Origin: Allomuricauda sp.
GTDB lineage: Bacteria; Bacteroidota; Bacteroidia; Flavobacteriales; Flavobacteriaceae
Reading direction: 5' to 3'
DNA length: 64,000 nt
Assembly: GCF_002699205.1 (NCBI RefSeq)
Contig: NZ_PABT01000032.1
Span: forward strand, 85,970 to 149,969
Positions 32,006-41,237 of this stretch are shown here, piece by piece. Below the pieces are notes generated by a model. That model worked only from the letters and a program-made list of their open reading frames with translations. It had not been told where the DNA came from and ran no database searches. Within the stretch, counting starts at the first letter, position 1, and each line of letters begins with the position of its first letter. A program made the translations under genes and the position numbers.

Positions 32006-33403
32006 TTATGCTTTTGGGATAATATTCTGGTTTACCCGAAACAAATTATCAGGGTCGTAGGCGCTTTTGATTTCTACCAATCGATCATAGTTGTGCTTAT
32101 AGCTGGCCTTAACACGATCCTGACCTTCTTCCATCATAAAATTGGTATATGCGCCCCCGGCCGAATAAGGATGAAGGGCTTCTTGGTAGGCCTTGCACCA
32201 ATCAGTGATTTTAGCCGCATTTTTGGGGTCGGGATCAACTCCAATATACACGCCCGCATACTTGGCATCCCTATACGCCCAGGGCGTATCTTCCGCCCCT
32301 ACCCTGCTTGCCGCACCACTTAACGGGTACAGGTGCATTTGTGATAGGGGTGTCGGAATGCTCGAACCGAATTTCAGATGCTCTGCACGGACTTCCGGTC
32401 CCAATTCGTTGAAAAAATCGGCCCTCCAGTACCATTGCAATCCCGGTGGCAAGAGGCCATCGAACATGCTTTGCAAAGCTGGAAACGGCATTTCGCCTAC
32501 ATGGGCAAAAATAGGTTCAAGGTCCAAAACGGGTTGAAATAATTCATCAAACTTGTCTGGGTCGCCAACGTAACACCAAACAATCCCACAGAACTTTTGG
32601 TTATGTAAGTGTTCGGGAAATGAAGATTCGGGAATGACCATCGTGGCAATAAAACCGTTCAAATCTTCCGAAACCTCCCGGATAAAGGTATCGTACCACG
32701 CCATAATTTCCTCAACCCGTTCAATGGGCCATAAGGTTGGCCCGCCCATGATCATTTTTACTGGATGTGCCTGGAAAGTAAAAGACGTAACCACTCCAAA
32801 ATTACCGCCACCCCCACGTATGGCCCAAAACAAGTCCGTGTTTTCAGATGCATTTACGGTAACAAAGCTACCATCGGCCAAAACCATTTCAGCCTCAAGA
32901 AGATTATCTATGGTAAGGCCATATTTACGGGTTAAATACCCCACACCGCCTCCAAGGGTCAATCCCCCCACTCCAGTGGAGGAAACCATACCCGATGGAA
33001 CCGCCAAACCCAACTCGTGCAGTGTGGAGTCGACTTCGTTCCAAATGTTTCCGCCCCCCACTTTTACCGTATTGTTCGAGGTATTCGGTTTTACAAACTT
33101 TATACCGGACAGATCAATGACCAGACCATCATTGCAAAGCCCCAGCCCTGCTCCATTGTGTCCACCACCCCGTATGGCAATCAGCAAATTGTGTTCCCTG
33201 CCAAAATTGACCGAGTCAATAACATCTTCAGCATTTTCGCACATGGCAAACAAACCTGGATGTTTATCTATCATTCCATTATAAACGCTTCGTGTTTGGT
33301 CGTAGGTCGCATCGCTAGGAGAAATTACGTTGCCCTTTAATTGGGACGCAAAGGCCTTTATGATATTGGGATTGAGGTTTTTGGCTGAATTTTTCATCTT
33401 CAA
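32006..33403 (-). CDS. FAD-binding oxidoreductase with BBE domain
   Basis: A 465-residue vanillyl-alcohol-oxidase-family flavoprotein. The PCMH FAD-binding domain (residues ~40-215) carries IRGGGHNGAGLGLC, where the His near residue 81 is the usual site of covalent FAD attachment, and GGLTLGGGVGYLTRKYGLT near 153. The berberine-bridge C-terminus (YDRLVEIKSAYDPDNLFRVN) closes the protein. The Cys that makes a second flavin bond in bicovalent members is replaced (VSSTGVGG), so attachment is probably single. It likely oxidises a sugar or alcohol using oxygen. No signal peptide. Confidence 0.9.
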   Translation of the reverse strand: MKMKNSAKNLNPNIIKAFASQLKGNVISPSDATYDQTRSVYNGMIDKHPGLFAMCENAEDVIDSVNFGREHNLLIAIRGGGHNGAGLGLCNDGLVIDLSGIKFVKPNTSNNTVKVGGGNIWNEVDSTLHELGLAVPSGMVSSTGVGGLTLGGGVGYLTRKYGLTIDNLLEAEMVLADGSFVTVNASENTDLFWAIRGGGGNFGVVTSFTFQAHPVKMIMGGPTLWPIERVEEIMAWYDTFIREVSEDLNGFIATMVIPESSFPEHLHNQKFCGIVWCYVGDPDKFDELFQPVLDLEPIFAHVGEMPFPALQSMFDGLLPPGLQWYWRADFFNELGPEVRAEHLKFGSSIPTPLSQMHLYPLSGAASRVGAEDTPWAYRDAKYAGVYIGVDPDPKNAAKITDWCKAYQEALHPYSAGGAYTNFMMEEGQDRVKASYKHNYDRLVEIKSAYDPDNLFRVNQNIIPKA

Positions 33404-33451
33404 TATGATTTTAATTGTTATTTGAAGTTATTCCTTAAGGAATCTCCTTTC

Positions 33452-34189
33452 TTATTTTATGCTTTTCGAAAAAGGAAGCATCATAGGTACATTTTTTTGG
33501 TATTCTTCGTAGTCTTCACCATGTTTTTTGCGTAAATCCTTTTCTTCGAAATACTTGACAGCTATTAAAATGTATGCCGTAGTAACTACTGCAAAAATTA
33601 AATGGCCTACTGTCATCAATGGTGTTGCCCAAAAAGCAATGATAAACCCAAGCATTAAAGGATGTCTAACTATTTTATATAAAAAATTGGTTTGAAATTT
33701 TGGCGATTGGGAAGTTCTATTTTTAAAGTTGTCGAATATTTGTGTTAAGCCAAACAATTCAAAATGACTGATCATAAATGTAGAAAGCAAAACAATGAGC
33801 CAGCCAAGAGCTGCCACTCCAATAATTGTCCATACCAATAAGCTGTTGTCAACTTCCCAAACCACCGTATTAATAGGTTGCCATTTCCAAAATAGTAATA
33901 GAAGTGCTAAACTTGTCAATAAAATATAAGTACTTCTTTCAGCAGGTTTCCCTATAATCTTGACCCACCATGCTTTAAAGGCTGGTCTGGCCATTACACT
34001 ATGTTGAATTGCAAAGATGCTCAACAAAATAAGATTGGCTAAAATTGCCGATAAACCTGTGCTCTCAGTATCTGAGTTAATGGTTTTAGGCACTAAAAAA
34101 TCACTTACAAACCCTATAGCATAAAGAAACGAAATTAAGAAAACGAGGTACGCAATAAGGCCATAAACAAGAATAATAAACTTTTTCAT
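33452..34189 (-). CDS. mddA: Methanethiol S-methyltransferase (MddA-like)
   Basis: A 245-residue integral membrane methyltransferase of the isoprenylcysteine carboxyl methyltransferase-like fold with five to six helices. IFAIQHSVMARPAFKAWW (residues ~57-74) and the SAM-binding C-terminal YKIVRHPLMLGFIIAFWATP (residues ~173-192) plus YFEEKDLRKKHGEDYEEY are typical of MddA, which makes dimethyl sulfide from methanethiol in a non-DMSP route. Family assignment is by reading motifs; NnrU-type relatives are an alternative. It starts 135 bases from the AraC-type regulator on the same strand. Confidence 0.8.
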   Translation of the reverse strand: MKKFIILVYGLIAYLVFLISFLYAIGFVSDFLVPKTINSDTESTGLSAILANLILLSIFAIQHSVMARPAFKAWWVKIIGKPAERSTYILLTSLALLLLFWKWQPINTVVWEVDNSLLVWTIIGVAALGWLIVLLSTFMISHFELFGLTQIFDNFKNRTSQSPKFQTNFLYKIVRHPLMLGFIIAFWATPLMTVGHLIFAVVTTAYILIAVKYFEEKDLRKKHGEDYEEYQKNVPMMLPFSKSIK

Positions 34190-34324
34190 TTTTATAGGTT
34201 CTAAAATTAGTGTGAATCAAAATTAGTATAGAACCGTTTTTTGAAAATCTACGTTTAGACCAAATAATGGCACTTTTAGACCAAATAAATTATTGAATCA
34301 ACTTTCTGTATTACAGCACCTTAT

Positions 34325-35416
34325 TTAATTATTATGAAGATATGATGGTAAAACCCCGTATTTTTTTTGGAAACATTTAGAAAAATACGAAGGACTACTA
34401 AACCCTGTTTGATAGGCAATTTCAGAAACATGGCTGTTTTGTTTTTCCAATAATTCCAAGGCTTTATCCAAACGATAGTCCCTTAAAAATTGGTTAGGGG
34501 ATTTACCGACCAAATTCATCATGGTTCGATATAATTTAGATTTGCTAAAACCCATATTTTTTTCAAAGTCCGTGACACTTATTGTCGTCTGCGGCCAGAT
34601 TTTTTCAGTATAGGACATTAATTGCATGATAAAGCCCTCATCATTGCTGTTTAAAACAGTAATTTCTTCTTTTTTGGGCAAGGGCTTATTTTGGTTTTCA
34701 CCTTCATAGAGATCCTTGACTTCCGCGGTGATGGAAAAATCCCCCCTGACAATATCACTTAGATAATCCGAAGTTTTAATGGTATCTTCAAAAATACCAT
34801 CCTTATCGGTAACGGGAATTCCGGAACTGATTCCAATTTTGAACGTTAAATCCGGTGTAATTACACGGTGGTAAACAGCCCTAATGCCTAAACCACAATG
34901 TACAGCATCCGTTACCGATGCAAAAGATAATAGAAACGTACTCCCCTCTTTCCGGACCAATCGTCCGTTATGCTCTGAAACCAAGGTCGTAATGGAAGTG
35001 GTGTATCCCCTAAGGGCCGCATTTAAAATTTCCATTTCGTTGCGCCTTAAAGTGGTCCGTTTTAATTTAATGATCATTAGTGTCCTGAATGCAGGATCGT
35101 TGATGATGTTGAGTTTTACATTTTTTGCTTTTTCTGGATCTTCGATACGACCTAAAAATGATTCTACAATGGCATCGTTGACTTCAATTATCCGGGTTGG
35201 GATTGCGCCATGGGAATTCTCATGTAAATCTATGAGCGCTTGTTTGTTTGGGGCATCAATTAAACAAAAGGCCGTTTTTCTTTTTTCATCACACCAATAG
35301 GTCAAGCCCCGGCAATTGTATTTGTGCTCCACAGCCAAATCGGCCTGGTGCATTTCCGCTACATGTGCGGCCGTGATGCCTTCAGGAAGTTCATGTAAAT
35401 CCAAAAACAGTGGCAT
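34325..35416 (-). CDS. DUF4242/cyclase-like/AraC fusion regulator
   Basis: A 363-residue three-part protein. Residues 1-95 resemble the SCO4226/DUF4242 small nickel-binding fold (MPLFLDLHELPEGITAAHVA ... HENSHGAIPTRIIEV). Residues ~110-245 resemble a class III nucleotide cyclase-like fold without evident catalytic metal Asp pair (LVRKEGSTFLLSFASVTDAV, FKIGISSGIPVT). Residues ~260-363 are an AraC-type double helix-turn-helix ending in SEIAYQTGFSSPSYFSKCFQ and KYGVLPSYLHN. It would be a cytoplasmic regulator with two sensory inputs. Proximity suggests it controls mddA. Confidence 0.75.
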   Translation of the reverse strand: MPLFLDLHELPEGITAAHVAEMHQADLAVEHKYNCRGLTYWCDEKRKTAFCLIDAPNKQALIDLHENSHGAIPTRIIEVNDAIVESFLGRIEDPEKAKNVKLNIINDPAFRTLMIIKLKRTTLRRNEMEILNAALRGYTTSITTLVSEHNGRLVRKEGSTFLLSFASVTDAVHCGLGIRAVYHRVITPDLTFKIGISSGIPVTDKDGIFEDTIKTSDYLSDIVRGDFSITAEVKDLYEGENQNKPLPKKEEITVLNSNDEGFIMQLMSYTEKIWPQTTISVTDFEKNMGFSKSKLYRTMMNLVGKSPNQFLRDYRLDKALELLEKQNSHVSEIAYQTGFSSPSYFSKCFQKKYGVLPSYLHNN

Positions 35417-35576
35417 AGAGGTCGGTTTTGACGGTTGCTTACGTCATTTTTGGTTTAAATGGATAGAGGGAATTGTCTAAACAAAAATGTGTGTTCGAAA
35501 ATTACGCAATTTATTTCCATTTCACACTCATTAAACTCCCTTATTCCTACGTATTGCCAAAATTTTATCGATCTAC

Positions 35577-35624
35577 TTGGATAACAATGCAATTTAATTT
35601 TTATCTTTGCTAACCATTTGGTTA
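35577..35624 (+). promoter_or_regulatory. Promoter and TetR operator
   Basis: TTG (35577-35579), a 22-base spacer, TATCTTTG (35602-35609). Immediately downstream is the perfect palindrome TAACCATTTGGTTA (35611-35624), overlapping the start of transcription, the right place for repression by the TetR protein encoded at 35641. Confidence 0.8.
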
Positions 35625-35640
35625 AACCATGTAGTAAAAT

Positions 35641-36255
35641 ATGAAAAAAACTAAGGATAAAAATACCGAAGAACAGATATTGAATGCTGCCAAACAAGTA
35701 TTTCAGGCTAAGGGCATGGACGGTGCCCGTATGCAGGAAATAGCGGATAAAGCAGGGATAAACAAAGCCATGCTGCATTATTATTTTAGAAACAAGCAAT
35801 TGCTGTTCGAAGCTGTTTTCAACAATGCTTTTTCCTTATTGGCCCCTCAATTGAATGCCGTCTTAAACGATGATTCCTCCATCGAAGAGAAGATAAAAAA
35901 CTTTACGGCGAATTATATTTCGTTCATGGTGGATCATCCGTATATCCCAAATTTTATCATTCAGGAACTCAACAGGAATCCGGAGTTTATCCAAAAAATG
36001 AAGGACAATCCAAATTTCCCCAATATTGAAAAATTCAAAGATCAAATGGATGAAGAAATAAAAAAGGGGATCATCAAGCCCATTGGAGCCGAACAATTGT
36101 TCATCAATATAATGGCACTCAACGTTTTTCCCTTTATAGCAAAGCCATTGCTGAAGGCATTTATCCATGCCGATGAAGCACATTACCGTCAACTTTTGGA
36201 AGCTAGAAAAACGGAAGTGGCCAATTTCATCATTAGTTCCATAAAAACGACTTGA
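35641..36255 (+). CDS. TetR/AcrR-family regulator of the efflux operon
   Basis: A 204-residue repressor. The N-terminal helix-turn-helix reads EEQILNAAKQVFQAKGMDGA and RMQEIADKAGINKAMLHYYF (residues ~10-48), followed by an all-helical ligand-binding domain. It is the first gene of an efflux operon and lies one base before the TolC gene, a layout like E. coli CecR upstream of YbhGFSR. It probably represses its own operon through the palindrome in its promoter and is released by the pump's substrate (inference). Confidence 0.92.
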   Translation: MKKTKDKNTEEQILNAAKQVFQAKGMDGARMQEIADKAGINKAMLHYYFRNKQLLFEAVFNNAFSLLAPQLNAVLNDDSSIEEKIKNFTANYISFMVDHPYIPNFIIQELNRNPEFIQKMKDNPNFPNIEKFKDQMDEEIKKGIIKPIGAEQLFINIMALNVFPFIAKPLLKAFIHADEAHYRQLLEARKTEVANFIISSIKTT

Positions 36256-36256
36256 A

Positions 36257-37507
36257 ATGAAAAAGTTAATAGTCATTTTTACAATTTTGACCACATTGCC
36301 AAGTGTTGCCCAGCAAAGTCTTACGCTGGAACAATGCTATCAGTTGGTGACGGAAAATTATCCTTTGGCCAAACAATTTCAGCTCCTGGATGCACAAAAC
36401 AAATTGGACAGAGAAGTGGTGTCAACCGCAAAATTGCCCCAGGTAAGTTTGGATGCCTACGCAACCTATCAATCCGATGTCATTGAGTTTCCCCTGGCCA
36501 TGTCCGGCATAGAACCACTGAACAACGATCAATATAGGGCCACGGTGTCGGTCAACCAACTTATTTATAACGGTGGTGCAACCGATGCTTCCCTGCATTT
36601 AAAATCGGTACAGCTCAAAACCAAACAGAAGCAGATAGAAGTTAGTTTGTACCAACTGAAACAACAAGTCAATCAGCTGTATTTTTCAATCTTATTGGCA
36701 CAAGAATCAGGGCTGTTGCTGGACGCAAAGAAAAATCATATAAAATCCAAGCTTAAAGAAGTACAATCTGGAATAAAATATGGAACCATACTCCCATCAT
36801 CGGACAAAGTCCTAGAAGCCGAATTATTGAAGATAGACCAACAATATCAGGAATTGGAAAGCAATAAGGCAACGCTTATCCACACACTATCAAGGTTAAT
36901 AGACAGGCCCTTGGACAAATCCACGACGTTTCAGAACCCGCTTGTCGAAATTCAATTGCAAACAGATCTAGCTCGACCCGAACTGGAATTATTTCAACTT
37001 AAAAAAGAAGAGGTGGAAAACTCACAAAGTTTGTTGTCCAAACAAAATATGCCAAAATTATTTGGTTTTGCCACCGGTGGCTACGGCAATCCCGGATTGA
37101 ACATGCTGGACAATTCATTCCAAGCTTTTTATACAGTAGGCGTAAAATTGAATTGGAACGTGTTTGATTGGAACTCCAACAAAAAACAACGCGAGTCCTT
37201 AACCATCAATAAGGAAATTATTGAAAACGAATCTGAAATCTTTAAACTAAATACCAGTATTGAGCTGAATCAGCAACAAAACGAGATCAATAAGATTGAA
37301 AACTTTATAAAATCCGATCTAGCGATTACAAACCTTAGGAAAGAGGTATTGAAAACAGCTGATTCGCAACTCAAGAACGGCGTGATCACGTCTTCGGCAT
37401 ACATTACAGAACTCACCAACTTATACGAGGACGAAAACACCTTGGTAAGACATAAAATCCAATTACAATTGGCAAAAGCAAATTACAACCTCATTAAAGG
37501 TCAATAA
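36257..37507 (+). CDS. TolC-family outer membrane efflux protein
   Basis: A 416-residue outer membrane channel subunit. Signal peptide MKKLIVIFTILTTLPSVAQQ is followed by the TolC start SLTLEQCYQLVTENYPLAKQ. Two structural repeats of paired long helices with strands cover residues ~20-215 and 225-416, including the conserved DAYATYQ and LNWNVFDWNSNKKQ segments. With the HlyD-type adaptor encoded next it would span the envelope for the ABC exporter downstream. Confidence 0.93.
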   Translation: MKKLIVIFTILTTLPSVAQQSLTLEQCYQLVTENYPLAKQFQLLDAQNKLDREVVSTAKLPQVSLDAYATYQSDVIEFPLAMSGIEPLNNDQYRATVSVNQLIYNGGATDASLHLKSVQLKTKQKQIEVSLYQLKQQVNQLYFSILLAQESGLLLDAKKNHIKSKLKEVQSGIKYGTILPSSDKVLEAELLKIDQQYQELESNKATLIHTLSRLIDRPLDKSTTFQNPLVEIQLQTDLARPELELFQLKKEEVENSQSLLSKQNMPKLFGFATGGYGNPGLNMLDNSFQAFYTVGVKLNWNVFDWNSNKKQRESLTINKEIIENESEIFKLNTSIELNQQQNEINKIENFIKSDLAITNLRKEVLKTADSQLKNGVITSSAYITELTNLYEDENTLVRHKIQLQLAKANYNLIKGQ

Positions 37508-37508
37508 C

Positions 37509-38411
37509 ATGAAACACATCAAAAACCACTATTATATTTTAGGGCTGAGCATTATTGTTTTTAGCATGTTTTCCTGTGGAAACGGTAATGGAAAAGCCGA
37601 TGGTTATGGAAACTTTGAAGCAACGGAGATAACCATTTCCGCCGAGAACAATGGAAAACTGATACAGTTTGATGTTGATGAGGGCGATGTGCTCAAAAAG
37701 GGGCAATTTATTGGTCATATCGATACCATCCCCCTAGCCTTAAAAAGGGAACAACTGGAAGTTTCCAAAGCTGTGATCAGCTCGAAATCCAAAGGTGTCC
37801 TATCGCAAATTGCCGTATTGAATTCCAAATTGAAAACTGCGAACATCAACAAAACGCGAATTGAAAATTTGATAAGGGACAACGCAGGGACACAAAAACA
37901 GTTGGATGACGTCAATGGGGAAATTGATGTGATAAAAAATCAAATCAGAAGTGTGGAAATCCAGAACGCCCCGGTCATCAATGAACTTAAATCCATTGAT
38001 GTGCAGATAAAGCAAATTGACGATCAAATCCAAAAAAGTAAAATCATAAACCCGATAAACGGAACCGTTTTGACCAAATACGCAGAGCAAAACGAAATTA
38101 CGGCTTTTGGTAAGCCCCTGTATAAAATTGCAGATTTGAACACCATGCAACTAAGGGTCTATATCAGTGAAACCCAATTGGGAAATATTAAAATTGGACA
38201 AGAGGTTACTGTGAAAATTGATGATGGCGACTCGATGAAATCCTACCCGGGAACCGTTTCTTGGATCGCTTCGGATGCAGAGTTCACCCCCAAAATAATC
38301 CAGACCAAGGAAGAACGCGTGGCATTGGTATATGCTGTTAAAATAGATGTTATAAATGATGGCAGCTTAAAAATAGGCATGCCGGCCGAAATGTGGATAT
38401 CCGAAGAATAA
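37509..38411 (+). CDS. HlyD/YbhG-type periplasmic adaptor lipoprotein
   Basis: A 300-residue membrane fusion protein. The leader ends in VFSMFSC, a lipobox, so it is probably attached to the inner membrane by its Cys. A split lipoyl domain (ENNGKLIQFDVDEGDVLKKG ... SKIINPINGTVLTKYAE) encloses a ~100-residue coiled-coil hairpin. A beta-barrel part follows (TMQLRVYISETQLGNIKIGQ). It would link the ABC exporter to TolC. One base separates it from the TolC gene, and its stop overlaps the next start. Confidence 0.9.
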   Translation: MKHIKNHYYILGLSIIVFSMFSCGNGNGKADGYGNFEATEITISAENNGKLIQFDVDEGDVLKKGQFIGHIDTIPLALKREQLEVSKAVISSKSKGVLSQIAVLNSKLKTANINKTRIENLIRDNAGTQKQLDDVNGEIDVIKNQIRSVEIQNAPVINELKSIDVQIKQIDDQIQKSKIINPINGTVLTKYAEQNEITAFGKPLYKIADLNTMQLRVYISETQLGNIKIGQEVTVKIDDGDSMKSYPGTVSWIASDAEFTPKIIQTKEERVALVYAVKIDVINDGSLKIGMPAEMWISEE

Positions 38412-39313
38412 TGAGCATTACAGTATCCAACATATCAAAATCATACAAGACCGTAAAAGCATTACAGCATATCTCCTTTAATGTGAAAGAGGGTGAACTT
38501 TTTGGGTTGATAGGACCGGACGGTGCCGGAAAAACTACCCTTTTCAGAATTTTGACAACATTGCTCATAGCTGATGAAGGCACTGCAACGGTCACCGGTT
38601 TCGAGGTGGTTTCGGAATATAAACAGATAAGGAACAGTGTGGGATATATGCCCGGGAAATTCTCCCTTTACCAAGATTTGACCGTTGAAGAGAACCTGGA
38701 GTTTTTCGCCACAATCTTTGGAACGACAATAGAGGAAAACTACGACCTGATCAAAGATATATATGTGCAGATAGCTCCTTTCAAAGACCGTAGGGCCGGA
38801 AAGTTATCCGGAGGAATGAAGCAAAAGCTTGCTTTGTGCTGTGCATTGATCCACAAACCCAAAGTATTGTTTTTGGACGAACCAACAACGGGGGTCGACC
38901 CGGTTTCAAGAAAGGAATTTTGGGAAATGCTGAAGCGTTTGCAACAAAAGGGCATTACCATTTTAGTTTCGACACCCTATATGGACGAGGCAGCACTTTG
39001 TGATCGAATTGCATTGATTCAAGATGGGAAAATTCTGGAAATAGACACACCAAATGCTATTATAAAACACTATCCAAAACAGATTTACAATGTACGTGCA
39101 AACAATATGTATCAACTCATTACGAGTTTGAATGCCTACGAACACAGCCATAGCGTGTATCCTTTTGGGGAGTATGTGCATTATACGGATAAACGAACAG
39201 ATTTCAGCCCGGAAGATTTGCTTCGGTATTTGGAATCCAGAAAATTATCCGAAATCGAAATCGAGAAAACCCAAACGACCATAGAGGACACCTTTATGGA
39301 ATTAGCTAAATGA
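38411..39313 (+). CDS. ABC exporter ATPase, YbhF N-half equivalent
   Basis: A 300-residue ABC ATPase. Walker A is GPDGAGKTT near residue 35, with Asp in place of the common Asn as in the first half of YbhF. The signature LSGGMKQKLALCCAL lies near 134 and Walker B VLFLDEPTTGVDP near 153. It starts at the ATG overlapping the previous stop (TAATG); an earlier in-frame ATG (38393) is inside the adaptor gene and is rejected. It ends overlapping the second ATPase gene. Together the two genes correspond to the halves of the fused E. coli YbhF. Confidence 0.93.
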   Translation: MSITVSNISKSYKTVKALQHISFNVKEGELFGLIGPDGAGKTTLFRILTTLLIADEGTATVTGFEVVSEYKQIRNSVGYMPGKFSLYQDLTVEENLEFFATIFGTTIEENYDLIKDIYVQIAPFKDRRAGKLSGGMKQKLALCCALIHKPKVLFLDEPTTGVDPVSRKEFWEMLKRLQQKGITILVSTPYMDEAALCDRIALIQDGKILEIDTPNAIIKHYPKQIYNVRANNMYQLITSLNAYEHSHSVYPFGEYVHYTDKRTDFSPEDLLRYLESRKLSEIEIEKTQTTIEDTFMELAK

Positions 39314-40041
39314 TGAGCAACGACCACGTCATAAAAGTAGAGGGACTGACCAAAATGTTCGGTGATTTCACCGCAGTGAACGCCATTACATTTGAAGTCG
39401 AAAAAGGCGAAATATTTGGTTTCTTGGGAGCCAATGGTGCAGGGAAAACCACAGCCATGAAAATGCTGATCGGAATTTCCACTCCAACCTCCGGAAAAGC
39501 CAACGTTGCAGGTTTTGATGTATTTACCAATGCGGAGGACATCAAGAAAAACATTGGCTACATGAGCCAAAAATTTGCCTTGTACGACGATTTGACCGTA
39601 AAGGAAAACATTACCTTCTTTGGGGGGATCTATGGTCTGTCCAGAAAAGAGATCAAGGAAAAATCCGCAGTGTTGATCGAAGAACTTGAGCTGGAAAAAG
39701 CGGCAAACAAGCTCGTTGGTTCCTTGCCTTTGGGCTGGAAACAAAAATTGTCATTTTCCGTGTCCCTGCTGCACGACCCCAAAATTGTGTTTTTGGATGA
39801 ACCCACCGGTGGGGTCGACCCAATTACCAGACGACAATTTTGGGAGATGATCTATAAAGCGGCCAACCAAGGAACAACCGTTTTTGTGACCACGCATTAT
39901 ATGGATGAAGCAGAATATTGCGACAGGGTTTCAATCATGGTAAACGGGACGATTGAGGCTTTGGATACACCAAAAAAATTAAAGGAAAGGTTTAAAACGG
40001 ATACCATGAACGATGTATTTTTAAAATTGGCCAGAGGGTGA
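39310..40041 (+). CDS. ABC exporter ATPase, YbhF C-half equivalent
   Basis: A 243-residue ABC ATPase. Walker A is GANGAGKTT near residue 37; the signature is altered to LPLGWKQKLSFSVSL near residue 140 instead of LSGGQ, as in the C-terminal half of YbhF, and Walker B is IVFLDEPTGGVDP. The degenerate signature implies an asymmetric pair with one canonical and one non-canonical nucleotide site. ATGATG at the start overlaps the previous stop, so either ATG may be used. Confidence 0.92.
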   Translation: MMSNDHVIKVEGLTKMFGDFTAVNAITFEVEKGEIFGFLGANGAGKTTAMKMLIGISTPTSGKANVAGFDVFTNAEDIKKNIGYMSQKFALYDDLTVKENITFFGGIYGLSRKEIKEKSAVLIEELELEKAANKLVGSLPLGWKQKLSFSVSLLHDPKIVFLDEPTGGVDPITRRQFWEMIYKAANQGTTVFVTTHYMDEAEYCDRVSIMVNGTIEALDTPKKLKERFKTDTMNDVFLKLARG

Positions 40042-41144
40042 AACGATTCATAGGATTCATAAAAAAGGAATACTACCACATTTTTAGGGACAAACGCTCG
40101 CTGTTTATTCTCTTTGGGATGCCCATTGCCCAAATTATGCTGTTCGGTTTTGCAATAACCAATGAGATCAATAATGTGGATATTGCCATTTTGGACCATT
40201 CCAAAGATGTGGATACCAAAGAAATCATCCATAAAATTTCAGCTTCAAAATATTTCAGCATCGATCAATTGATTGAAAAGGAATCCGATATCGAGACCAT
40301 CTTCAAAAAAGGAAAGGTCAAGGCCGTTTTAAATTTTGAAAAGGATTTCGGTAAAAACCTGATCAAAGATGGTGAGGCAACTATCCAAATCATTACGGAC
40401 GCCACCGACCCCAACACGGCAAATACGATAAGTAATTATGTGAATGCGATTCTTGCCCAATATCAAAAAGAACTGAACAAAGATGTTACCATCGCATATC
40501 AAATTACTCCCCGAACGAGAATGGTTTACAATCCGGAATTAAAAAGTGTATATATGTTTGTTCCCGGGGTAATGACCATAATTTTGATGTTGGTCTCGGC
40601 CATGATGACATCCATTTCCATAACAAGGGAAAAGGAATTGGGCACCATGGAAATTTTGTTGGTATCCCCTTTAAAGCCCTTCCAAGTTATTGTGGGCAAG
40701 GTATTTCCTTATATTTTTCTGTCGATAATCAATGCCGTGGTGATTGTTTTACTAAGCATTTTTATTTTTAAAATGCCGGTTCAAGGAAGCCTGTTTCTGT
40801 TGGCTTTGGAAAGCATATTGTTTATCATAAGTGCATTGGCCTTGGGAATTTTGATCTCGACCATTTCCGCAACGCAACAAACGGCAATGATGATTTCCTT
40901 AATGGGATTGATGCTACCGGTTATTTTGCTCTCTGGTTTTATATTTCCCATCTCAAGTATGCCCCTGCCATTGCAATTGATCAGCAATATTATTCCGGCC
41001 AAATGGTTCATCATCATCATCAAGGGCATTATGCTCAAAGGGGTCGGCTTTCAATTTATTTGGAAAGAAACCTTGATTTTGGTGGGAATGACCGTGTTTT
41101 TCATCGGGTTAAGTGTGAAGAAATATAAAATCAGATTGGAGTGA
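40038..41144 (+). CDS. ABC-2 type permease (YbhS-like)
   Basis: A 368-residue membrane permease with an N-terminal helix (residues ~21-40), a ~140-residue extracytoplasmic loop and five further helices from ~175. Conserved ABC-2 features include REKELGTMEILLVSPLKPFQ near residue 200. It starts with GTG (40038), overlapping the ATPase stop by four bases. Fifth gene of the operon. Confidence 0.9.
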   Translation: MKRFIGFIKKEYYHIFRDKRSLFILFGMPIAQIMLFGFAITNEINNVDIAILDHSKDVDTKEIIHKISASKYFSIDQLIEKESDIETIFKKGKVKAVLNFEKDFGKNLIKDGEATIQIITDATDPNTANTISNYVNAILAQYQKELNKDVTIAYQITPRTRMVYNPELKSVYMFVPGVMTIILMLVSAMMTSISITREKELGTMEILLVSPLKPFQVIVGKVFPYIFLSIINAVVIVLLSIFIFKMPVQGSLFLLALESILFIISALALGILISTISATQQTAMMISLMGLMLPVILLSGFIFPISSMPLPLQLISNIIPAKWFIIIIKGIMLKGVGFQFIWKETLILVGMTVFFIGLSVKKYKIRLE

Positions 41145-41237
41145 AAATAGAAGCTAGAAAATAGATATTAGAGAATAGACGAAGTATATTAAGAAGTGTC
41201 TTTTTTCTCTGTTATATTCTCTTCATCTTTTAAAAAT
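41145..41237. repeat. Imperfect inverted AT-rich repeat between permease genes
   Basis: GAAAATAGATATTAGAGAAT (41156-41175) partly pairs with the pyrimidine-rich TTTTTTCTCTGTTATATTCT (41201-41220), a type of short intergenic repeat often seen in flavobacterial genomes. It interrupts the otherwise overlapping gene order of the efflux operon and could affect mRNA processing. Confidence 0.4.

Noticed and set aside
34884..35300. 138-residue plus-strand ORF opposite the AraC fusion gene
   Set aside because: Antisense to a multi-domain gene with clear motifs; no independent support.
38393..38411. Earlier start for the first exporter ATPase
   Set aside because: It would lie inside the adaptor gene; the ATG at 38411 directly precedes the conserved first strand and couples to the stop.
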